From the NCBI GenBank assembly GCA_030628305.1, contig DAOVRE010000024.1, positions 1-11,435 of the forward strand: DNA of 11,435 bases. Direction: 5' to 3'. Both the position numbers and the translations under genes were made by a program. This document shows positions 6,024 through 11,435 of this stretch, in pieces. The notes below the pieces were generated by a model. It did not search any database. It saw nothing but the letters and a program-made list of their open reading frames with translations, and had not been told where the DNA came from. Position 1 is the stretch's first letter; every line of letters begins with the position of its first letter. This DNA comes from Candidatus Heimdallarchaeota archaeon (GTDB lineage Archaea > Asgardarchaeota > Heimdallarchaeia > Heimdallarchaeales > Heimdallarchaeaceae).

Positions 6024-6033
6024 ATTTTATTAA
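6024..6033 (+). promoter_or_regulatory. TATA-like element of the iron-sulfur flavoprotein gene
   Basis: ATTTTATTAA is centred about 26 bases before the ATG at 6055, so transcription should begin at or next to the start codon (leaderless mRNA). This favours ATG 6055 over the in-frame GTG at 6046. Confidence 0.5.
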
Positions 6034-6054
6034 TGATAATACTTAGTGTATGGT

Positions 6055-6615
6055 ATGTCCAAAGTGTTGATTTTCAATGGCAGCCCTAGGAAGAAAGGCA
6101 ATTCTGTTGTTTTAATTAATGAATTCACAAAAGCTCTTACTGAATCAGATGTTGAATTCGAAATTTTTAATCTGAATGAGATGAATATCAAACCCTGCCA
6201 ACACTGTAATTGGTGTGTCAATAATAATGCACTCTCTTGTGTGCAAAAGGATGATATGAATGAATTGTATCCCAAATTACTTGAAGCAGAGAAAATAGTT
6301 TTTGCTTCCCCTGTTTTCTGGTTCAATATTTCTGCTCAGCTGAAATTGTTCATAGATCGACTCTATGCTCTTCAAGGTGAAAAGGAATATGCCTTTACAA
6401 AGAAGAAGGTTGCAAATATTCTAGTGTATGGAGCTAATGATCCAGAAAGCTCTGGAGTGTTCAATGCAATAGGATCACTAGAAGATTCGATGAAATTTAT
6501 GAACAATGAAATAGTTGGTACAGTTCATGGTACAGCACATAAAATAGGTGATGCTGCAAAAAATCTAAAACTTCTAGAAGAGGTTTACGAACTTGGAAAG
6601 AAACTTGTAAGTTAA
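6055..6615 (+). CDS. Iron-sulfur flavoprotein (flavodoxin-like NAD(P)H:FMN reductase superfamily)
   Basis: The 186-residue protein has a flavodoxin-like fold. The first strand and phosphate loop read VLIFNGSPRKKGN (4-16), which binds the FMN phosphate in this family. A compact cysteine cluster follows at Cys48, Cys51, Cys54 and Cys62 (CX2CX2CX7C), the arrangement known from archaeal iron-sulfur flavoproteins (Isf), where it holds a [4Fe-4S] cluster next to FMN. The ASPVFWFNIS segment near 85-94 is the second flavin-contact loop. Such proteins move electrons between ferredoxin or reduced nicotinamide and acceptors including oxygen or peroxide. The gene diverges from the aldehyde ferredoxin oxidoreductase gene, so it may receive electrons from the same ferredoxin pool; this is inference. 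It converges with the next gene, with 24 bases between stops. ATG 6055 was chosen over GTG 6046 from the promoter spacing. Confidence 0.87.
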   Translation: MSKVLIFNGSPRKKGNSVVLINEFTKALTESDVEFEIFNLNEMNIKPCQHCNWCVNNNALSCVQKDDMNELYPKLLEAEKIVFASPVFWFNISAQLKLFIDRLYALQGEKEYAFTKKKVANILVYGANDPESSGVFNAIGSLEDSMKFMNNEIVGTVHGTAHKIGDAAKNLKLLEEVYELGKKLVS

Positions 6616-6639
6616 AAATAGAAATAGTATTCCTTTTTC
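6616..6639. terminator. Overlapping T-rich ends of convergent genes
   Basis: The 24 bases between the two stop codons, with the adjoining bases, contain A-rich sequence near 6616-6625 (a T-tract for leftward transcription) and CCTTTTTCTT at 6631-6640 (a T-tract for rightward transcription). Confidence 0.4.
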
Positions 6640-7497
6640 TTAATCGTCATCTAAAATAAACGAATAATCTTGAGGAGGTTCTTTTTTCTTTACTATTCTA
6701 ATCTTCTTAACATATTTCAAAAAGATTGAATATCTTTCAATAGTTTGTTTATCTGTTTGATTTTCCCAGTCATTTTCTGTCATAATCTCTCTGATTTGAT
6801 TGACTAGAATATCTAACTCTTCAGCAGGTAAACCATCTGCAAGTTTTTTTGACAAAGTAATGTTGGCTGTATCAACATTGGGCAAGTCGTATCTCTGGTG
6901 ATTTTTCTCCCATGCTTCAAAAGATGGAGCAATCTCATCAGTAGAGAGTAAATCTATTATTCTATCTACAATGAAAGGTTTAAGCTCTTTGAATTTAGAA
7001 TACGCTAAAGCATACTTTTTCGAGTATTCCATGTTAATTTCATAATAATTATCAGTTGGGAAGAGCTGATGTATACTTCTTATTATGAAAATGCCACTGG
7101 GGAAAGAAAATTGCAAATATCTTGCTCTATCTGGATCATCTTCATAAGGTATTAACTTGATGTCCTCTACTCTCTCTCTTATTGATAACTTCCAAATTTT
7201 TGAGATTAATTTTAGGAGAAAAGCTCCTGTAACTTCCTCTTCTTTACTCTTCAAAGGAAGAACAGGCATTTTTCTTCTAGATATTCCACTATATATCTTT
7301 CTAAAATTCGTTGTGTTTATATCGCTCCCTTTCATTTTGTGATTTTTGGATTGAAACTTGATTTCATCGTCAATGTCCTGAGTCTTCCAGTCAGGTTTCT
7401 CAGTTACATTTATTAGAAAAACAGCTCTTTTACTACTATCCTCTACACCTAGTATTTTTTCGAGTATGAACCGTATATTTTTCGATTCATCATCCAT
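6640..7497 (-). CDS. Unrecognised soluble protein (285 residues)
   Basis: I do not recognise a family. The protein is charged and lacks any hydrophobic segment long enough to span a membrane, so it should be cytoplasmic. The N-terminal third has two short hydrophobic strands (AVFLINV near 25-31 and VLPL near 79-82). A middle part (about 90-150) alternates helix-like and strand-like stretches, including YLQFSFPSGIFIIRSIHQLF near 127-146. The C-terminal half looks largely helical and ends in Lys-rich sequence and an acidic Asp-Asp-Asp tail. No cysteine cluster, nucleotide-binding loop or nuclease motif is apparent. The ATG at 7497 is supported by a TATA-like element about 27 bases upstream. The preceding gene on this strand ends 35 bases away, so some read-through is possible. 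Confidence 0.72.
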   Translation of the reverse strand: MDDESKNIRFILEKILGVEDSSKRAVFLINVTEKPDWKTQDIDDEIKFQSKNHKMKGSDINTTNFRKIYSGISRRKMPVLPLKSKEEEVTGAFLLKLISKIWKLSIRERVEDIKLIPYEDDPDRARYLQFSFPSGIFIIRSIHQLFPTDNYYEINMEYSKKYALAYSKFKELKPFIVDRIIDLLSTDEIAPSFEAWEKNHQRYDLPNVDTANITLSKKLADGLPAEELDILVNQIREIMTENDWENQTDKQTIERYSIFLKYVKKIRIVKKKEPPQDYSFILDDD

Positions 7498-7520
7498 ATA
7501 TAAAGTAAAATAACACTTTT

Positions 7521-7530
7521 TTTAAATATT
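7521..7530 (-). promoter_or_regulatory. TATA-like element of the unrecognised gene
   Basis: AATATTTAAA on the minus strand is centred about 27 bases before the ATG at 7497, predicting a leaderless transcript starting at or beside the ATG. It lies wholly inside the 35-base gap after the upstream stop codon. Confidence 0.45.
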
Positions 7531-7532
7531 AC

Positions 7533-8897
7533 CTACAAATCTGGCTCTAAGTCTTCAATTTCTTTGAATAGTTGCATAGACCTTAGTAACCATTCATGAT
7601 ATCTTTTGGTGTTGTACTCTTTTGGTAAATTCTTATAGTGTTTGAAAATTTTATTAGCTTGCGTTGTGAGTTTTCTGACAAAGAGCATCAGTTTTATTCT
7701 CTTTATTCCCTTAAATGCTGTGAATATTGTTCTAAGCAAAGTTATTTTTCTGAATTTAGCATGGATCATGTTTTCTAAATCTATTTTAGTAACTATTTTT
7801 TTTCTCATAAGAAATGACGTATCATCTTCACACAGTTTTTGTAACCCCAGCCTTAAGATATCATTTGCTGCTAGATCCCTTCCTCTCTCTTTAGTAAATC
7901 GAACTTGATACTCCCACAAACTATCTATTGAAACTTCTTTTCTTTTGACAGCTGTTACTATCACTTCGGCAGCAATTTTTGATGCAATCATCGCTGACCC
8001 TATACCACAACCATTGGTGGATATTGTTTGACAAGCAGCTTGTCCTACAAGCATAAATCCATACCAAACCAAAGTGATTGGTCTTCTGATTATTATCCTA
8101 TCTCCCCCACCTTTAAGCTTTTTATTATCAATTATTGTATTTGAATTGACAAAATCGTTTACCATACCCTTTGGTGATTTGTTTGTAATAGATTTACCAA
8201 CACCAGCTCCGATATCAATCTCATCTTCTTTCAGGAAGTTTAACCAGTTGTAACCTCCATAATATCCATATCTGTAATATAATGTGTCCTGCTTAATCTC
8301 ATGCTCTCCCCAATTAAGCTCTTTTGCACTGATTTTGTGTATCTCTCTATAAGCATCAATTGTGTCTGATTTGTTAAGTTTTAGATTCAAATCTAAGATC
8401 TCAATATTCATACCTAAAATGCGTTCTCTACCTGAACAGTCTACTATCATTCTTGCATTATGAATAATGCCCTCTTTTGTTTTCACTCCAATAACCCACA
8501 TTCCCTCCCCCATAGGTTCAACAATCTCTGTCTCAAATACAAATTCACAACCTGCTTTTTCAGCGTTGGATAATAATCTTTGATGAAAGAGTTTTCTATC
8601 TACAATCCAATAATCATAATAGCCTAAGTGAATTATTGTTTGTAAATCAGGAGTAAGAATAGCAAGATGATCACGTTCCTCTCTTATTTCATCTCCTTTC
8701 GGAGCTTGAATTCCAGCAAATGCAAAAGCTTTCTTCTCTATTGAATCGCACCAATCCTCAAACAGGTTATCTTCTGGTTTTTTCTCTATAACTTTCACTT
8801 TAATTCTTGCATTAGCTAGATGAAAACCTAAAACGCAACCTGCAATTCCTGCACCAACAATGATTACATCATAGTCTTTCTCTTTCTTCTTAGGCAT
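7533..8897 (-). CDS. Geranylgeranyl-reductase-family FAD-dependent oxidoreductase
   Basis: The 454-residue protein belongs to the FAD-dependent family that includes archaeal geranylgeranyl reductase, which saturates the isoprenoid chains of membrane lipids or related prenyl compounds. Residues 10-20 (DVIIVGAGIAG) form the dinucleotide-binding loop, and Glu38 ends the second strand where it should bind the ribose. The RKLFHQRLL helix at about 101-109 fits the family. Tyr216-x-Trp218 with NFLKE lies in the substrate-site segment that in geranylgeranyl reductases reads YxWxFPK, so the Pro is replaced by Leu. The second FAD motif reads Gly285-Gln286-Ala-Ala where most relatives have Gly-Asp-Ala-Ala. 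A basic helical tail (about 370-454) is compatible with membrane association. The family is secure; the substrate is not, and the changes at both motifs make a divergent paralogue as likely as the main lipid reductase. Confidence 0.87.
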   Translation of the reverse strand: MPKKKEKDYDVIIVGAGIAGCVLGFHLANARIKVKVIEKKPEDNLFEDWCDSIEKKAFAFAGIQAPKGDEIREERDHLAILTPDLQTIIHLGYYDYWIVDRKLFHQRLLSNAEKAGCEFVFETEIVEPMGEGMWVIGVKTKEGIIHNARMIVDCSGRERILGMNIEILDLNLKLNKSDTIDAYREIHKISAKELNWGEHEIKQDTLYYRYGYYGGYNWLNFLKEDEIDIGAGVGKSITNKSPKGMVNDFVNSNTIIDNKKLKGGGDRIIIRRPITLVWYGFMLVGQAACQTISTNGCGIGSAMIASKIAAEVIVTAVKRKEVSIDSLWEYQVRFTKERGRDLAANDILRLGLQKLCEDDTSFLMRKKIVTKIDLENMIHAKFRKITLLRTIFTAFKGIKRIKLMLFVRKLTTQANKIFKHYKNLPKEYNTKRYHEWLLRSMQLFKEIEDLEPDL

Positions 8898-8944
8898 TAG
8901 AAAACTGTAGGCACCAACATTCTTTAGTTTTGTGTCAAAAGATG

Positions 8945-8968
8945 TAAAAAGGGTGGGATTTTCCCTTC
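8945..8968 (-). terminator. Hairpin plus T-run after the VIT1/CCC1-type gene
   Basis: On the minus strand, directly at the stop codon, AAGGG can pair with CCCTT around a nine-base loop, and the right arm runs into T5. An alternative GGGA/TCCC pairing exists within it. This resembles a factor-independent terminator and separates the transporter from the reductase gene. Confidence 0.5.
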
Positions 8969-9554
8969 AATGCCCAACTACAAGAACTTCTAGCAAAAAG
9001 GTTAATCCTGCAAGTACAGCGGCAGCTGGTAGGATTTTTAAGGCATAAAGTATTTTGTTTTTTCCAGATACAGCTCCTAGAAACAGACCTAAAACTGTAA
9101 CTTCTACTAGTACCAATCCAGTAGAAACTATATAAGCTATTAACATACTTCCACCACCTAAAACAAATAGAAATGGTATAATAGCAATTAATGAAAATAT
9201 AAGTGGTGACATACCATCAACAAATGCGATTATTAATGATACCCAGAAATTAGCTTTCGCTATTTTTGTGTTTTTAAGATCTGTTACCATTGCATCTTCT
9301 AGTTTTTTCTGATCTTTTGTTCTTTCTGCTCTTTCTGTTAGATAAGCTATCCAGAAACCTGAAATTCCCATAGCAAAACTTGCACTCATTCCTGCAATAA
9401 TTAAAATGGTGGGATCAGTAGCACCTGCAATCCATGAACCAAGAATAATCCCGAAAGCGGTTAATGCTCCATCAAATCCGTTCATAACAAAATATCTGCG
9501 TAAAATATTCTCGCCCTCAACCATAGACATGTATTGTCTAAGATTATCAATCAT
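8967..9554 (-). CDS. VIT1/CCC1-family membrane protein (probable Fe2+/Mn2+ transporter)
   Basis: The 195-residue protein belongs to the VIT1/CCC1 family, whose members export or sequester Fe2+ or Mn2+ across a membrane, in studied cases by proton exchange. The first helix contains NGFDGALTAFG (25-35), matching the conserved Asp-Gly motif whose Asp lies on the ion path. The second carries Met62 in SASFAMGISG, a plausible counterpart of the pathway Met. The third holds AFVDGMSPLIFS from 110. Five hydrophobic helices are visible (about 28-46, 49-72, 102-127, 131-156, 167-191). The loop between helices 2 and 3 (about 75-98) is charged but much shorter than the three-helix metal-binding domain of plant VIT1. 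I chose ATG 9554 because a TATA-like element is about 26 bases upstream; GTG 9560 is an in-frame alternative. Confidence 0.85.
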   Translation of the reverse strand: MIDNLRQYMSMVEGENILRRYFVMNGFDGALTAFGIILGSWIAGATDPTILIIAGMSASFAMGISGFWIAYLTERAERTKDQKKLEDAMVTDLKNTKIAKANFWVSLIIAFVDGMSPLIFSLIAIIPFLFVLGGGSMLIAYIVSTGLVLVEVTVLGLFLGAVSGKNKILYALKILPAAAVLAGLTFLLEVLVVGH

Positions 9555-9575
9555 TCTCACTTTACTTTTCCCTGA

Positions 9576-9584
9576 CTTTTTATT
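9576..9584 (-). promoter_or_regulatory. TATA-like element of the VIT1/CCC1-type gene
   Basis: AATAAAAAG on the minus strand is centred about 26 bases before the ATG at 9554, predicting a leaderless transcript and favouring ATG over the GTG two codons upstream. Confidence 0.4.
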
Positions 9585-9682
9585 TGTTAGTAACCCTACT
9601 TGAGAACTTATTTTAATGTTATGCTATTGTATTAGCTAAAGAAGGATGTTAAATCACTTTTATACTTTTACACTACCCCGCC

Positions 9683-9697
9683 AAAAATATTTTAATA
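9683..9697 (+). promoter_or_regulatory. Promoter of the nurA-herA operon
   Basis: An A-rich BRE-like stretch (AAAAATA) runs into TTTTAATA at 9690-9697, about 38 bases before the ATG. The expected leader of 10-20 bases would just include the Shine-Dalgarno site. Confidence 0.45.
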
Positions 9698-9717
9698 TAG
9701 AGTAATCTTCTTTGAAA

Positions 9718-9724
9718 AGAGGAG
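9718..9724 (+). promoter_or_regulatory. Shine-Dalgarno site of nurA
   Basis: AGAGGAG lies 7 bases before the ATG at 9732. Unlike the neighbouring leaderless genes, nurA appears to use a ribosome binding site. Confidence 0.6.
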
Positions 9725-9731
9725 TCTCTTA

Positions 9732-11054
9732 ATGCAAGTTTTTTTTGACAAAACACTGGGTAATGAATTCGCTAAAATCTATAAGAAATTTAAAGCAATT
9801 GAATTAGAAGATGATGCAGCTTATCAAGCTGATTTAGAGTTTCTACTGAAGAAATTAGTCATTATTGATCCATATGAATCTGTTTGTGAAGAAGAGGATT
9901 TCAACGTTGCAGCGATAGATGGTTCTGGCGCAGATGGTTTGATTTCTCTAAATGATATAGGTATCCATCTTCTAACTGCAGCTTTTGCTGCTGATAAAAC
10001 AAGTTTCAAAGAAGGAACCACAAAACAAATTGATATTTCTCCTCCAATTTGTTCTCATCCTGAAGGCATTCTTCGTCTTATTTTATTACGTGAAGATAAG
10101 GAAAAAGAAGTTTGGAAGGAATTTGAAAGTTTTATCGAATATAATTATGGAGAAAAACTTAAGGATATTGTTTTCCGAATCATAAAAAGCATCGTAACTG
10201 ATGAATTCACAAAACAACATCCAAATCAAGCAGTTCCAAAAATGAATTCAGAAGCTACAGTAAGAATGGTAGCTATTCAACTAAAGTTTAAATTGTACAA
10301 AGGAGCATTCCCAGATTACTCTACTTGGATGGTGTCCCCCAAGCCTAACTCTCCTAGAGGTTGGTTTGAACAATTTAGAGAAGTGCTTGAATACGCTTTA
10401 GCACATTCTTTAATTAATTCTGATATTCATTTCAAGTATCTCTTTTTAGATGGATCAATGAATATGCTTCTATCTCCAGGTCAAAATCTCCCTCGTTTAG
10501 CTTCCAACTATCTTCTCAAAGATATTAATGAGAAAGCATTGGACAAAGATACTTGTGTTATCGCAGTAAGCAAAACTACAACGTTTCCTTTCATATACCG
10601 TTTAGCTGATGATTTGGAAAAGAAATTGGGAAGCGAGAAGAAATGGTATTTCCGAGTTCCATCTCCTGCCCGAGATAAGTTTGCTCTCAATATCTTAAAA
10701 GATAGACCTCATATTCCTCCATCTTATGGAGTTACTTATCTGTTCCACTTCTCTTCAGAGGTGCCAATTTTACGTATAGATTTAGATGAGAAATGGTGGA
10801 AAGAGAAAATATTCGATAAGGATAAGAAAAAGGAAAAGCAAAACGAAATACAAATGTTTAAAGAAATAGATTGGTTAGCAAGAGACGTTAGATATTACGG
10901 TTACTTCTTTGATTTAGCCTTTGCTCATAATACAACAATCGTCAAATTCTCTGAACGCGATGTTGTAGCTGATCAACTCATTGATTACTTTGCAGAGAAT
11001 GGTGAAAATCCAAAGATGTTCATACATCCACGAAAGAGATTAGGATTAAGGTAG
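9732..11054 (+). CDS. nurA: NurA-family nuclease with an enlarged central region
   Basis: NurA is a dimeric DNA nuclease that, with the HerA translocase and Mre11-Rad50, resects broken DNA ends in archaea. Family landmarks here are AIDGSG with Asp63 (first metal-binding Asp), LFLDGSM with Asp240, AVSKTT with Lys281, and the C-terminal DVRYYGYFFDLAFAH with Tyr391 and His399. The eight-residue Tyr-to-His spacing matches the catalytic pair I recall for Sulfolobus NurA (Tyr291, His299). At 440 residues it is about 100 longer than the usual 330-350. The extra length lies between Asp63 and Asp240, a charged, mostly helical stretch, whereas the corresponding aspartates in Sulfolobus NurA are about 70 residues apart. 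A Lys-rich run (about 362-373) is another local insertion. The herA-like gene begins 12 bases after the stop, as expected for this pair. Confidence 0.87.
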   Translation: MQVFFDKTLGNEFAKIYKKFKAIELEDDAAYQADLEFLLKKLVIIDPYESVCEEEDFNVAAIDGSGADGLISLNDIGIHLLTAAFAADKTSFKEGTTKQIDISPPICSHPEGILRLILLREDKEKEVWKEFESFIEYNYGEKLKDIVFRIIKSIVTDEFTKQHPNQAVPKMNSEATVRMVAIQLKFKLYKGAFPDYSTWMVSPKPNSPRGWFEQFREVLEYALAHSLINSDIHFKYLFLDGSMNMLLSPGQNLPRLASNYLLKDINEKALDKDTCVIAVSKTTTFPFIYRLADDLEKKLGSEKKWYFRVPSPARDKFALNILKDRPHIPPSYGVTYLFHFSSEVPILRIDLDEKWWKEKIFDKDKKKEKQNEIQMFKEIDWLARDVRYYGYFFDLAFAHNTTIVKFSERDVVADQLIDYFAENGENPKMFIHPRKRLGLR

Positions 11055-11060
11055 GAAGGT
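11054..11060 (+). promoter_or_regulatory. Shine-Dalgarno site of herA overlapping the nurA stop
   Basis: GGAAGGT begins on the last base of the nurA TAG and lies 6 bases before the herA ATG at 11067, which indicates coupled translation of the two genes. Confidence 0.65.
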
Positions 11061-11066
11061 ATAAAG

Positions 11067-11435
11067 ATGAAATTAGAATTAGCGGAACCAATAGGAATTC
11101 TAGCTGAAGGTGATATATCAACACTCAAAATTGTATGTTCAGATATGCGCTTTCAAATTGGTGAAATATTAATTATCAAGCATCAATCAATTGATAAAAT
11201 GTTCTTGTTCAGAGTAATAAATTATGAGAACATGTTAAGAAATATCCAAGATCTGGGCTCAATAGCAGCAAATTTCTTGCGGAATAGAGAAGCATACATA
11301 GCTCGAGTTGAATCAGAAAAACTTGTAAAAGTTCACGGTCTATTGATGGGTTATAGTGAATTTGATGTTGACAAACAAAAATGGATATTTAAGAAACCTA
11401 GAACTCTTCCTCCTCACTTTTCAGAAGTATATAGA
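11067..11435 (+). CDS. herA: HerA-like DNA translocase, N-terminal part (3' end outside window)
   Basis: The frame stays open for 123 codons to the window edge, so only the N-terminus is visible. It starts PIGILAEGDISTLKIVCSD (8-26), followed by strands FQIGEILIIKH and FLFRVINYE and, after a helical stretch, AYIARVESEKLVKVHGLLMG. This succession of short strands fits the HAS-barrel that precedes the FtsK-like ATPase domain in HerA. The Walker motifs would lie beyond the window, so the ATPase cannot be confirmed here. HerA forms a hexameric ring that docks with NurA and drives DNA into it. The call rests on the barrel-like N-terminus and on the 12-base spacing after nurA with its own Shine-Dalgarno site. 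Confidence 0.8.
   Translation, partial: MKLELAEPIGILAEGDISTLKIVCSDMRFQIGEILIIKHQSIDKMFLFRVINYENMLRNIQDLGSIAANFLRNREAYIARVESEKLVKVHGLLMGYSEFDVDKQKWIFKKPRTLPPHFSEVYR

Noticed and set aside
9561..9731. RNA gene in the gap between the transporter and nurA
   Set aside because: Only promoter elements for the two divergent genes are seen; no tRNA cloverleaf or other RNA signature is apparent.

Overview
The window looks archaeal. It is AT-rich, several genes have a TATA-like element about 20-35 bases before the start codon and little or no leader, and the gene content is typical of archaea: a NurA/HerA end-resection pair, a tungsten-type aldehyde ferredoxin oxidoreductase with MoaD/ThiS-like sulfur carriers, a geranylgeranyl-reductase-family flavoprotein and a short VIT1/CCC1-type transporter. 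An Asgard (Heimdallarchaeia-like) source is my tentative guess from general flavour, not something the sequence proves.

Layout. Positions 1-1564 (+): the 3' part of a secreted or membrane-anchored protein with a possible clan-CD (caspase/gingipain-like) His-Cys dyad, a Gly4-Thr-Pro4 hinge and about five C-terminal membrane helices, then a small four-helix membrane protein with its own Shine-Dalgarno site. Positions 1565-2032: 468 bases without a convincing gene but with structured repeats (three GTTAAAC copies exactly 11 bases apart, a 9-base direct repeat flanking an imperfect hairpin, two other inverted repeats). Positions 2033-3223 (+): a membrane-anchored family 2 glycosyltransferase. Positions 3362-5899 (-): aldehyde ferredoxin oxidoreductase followed by two MoaD/ThiS-like beta-grasp genes. 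Divergent from it at 6055-6615 (+) is an iron-sulfur flavoprotein of the flavodoxin-like FMN reductase superfamily. Positions 6640-9554 (-): an unrecognised soluble protein, the geranylgeranyl-reductase-like flavoprotein and the VIT1/CCC1-type membrane protein. Positions 9732-11435 (+): nurA and the beginning of herA, cut by the window end.

How the genes fit together. The oxidoreductase and MoaD-like genes form one functional block: the carriers plausibly supply dithiolene sulfur for the pterin cofactor, and the divergently transcribed iron-sulfur flavoprotein is a candidate electron-transfer partner (inference from position only). NurA and HerA are a well-known nuclease/translocase pair. The other genes look like independently transcribed units. 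The most interesting points are the possible membrane-anchored caspase-like protein with a slippage-prone C7 tract at its hinge, the second MoaD-like protein whose Gly-Gly is followed by a 19-residue tail, the perfect 12-base palindrome in front of it, and the phased GTTAAAC repeats.
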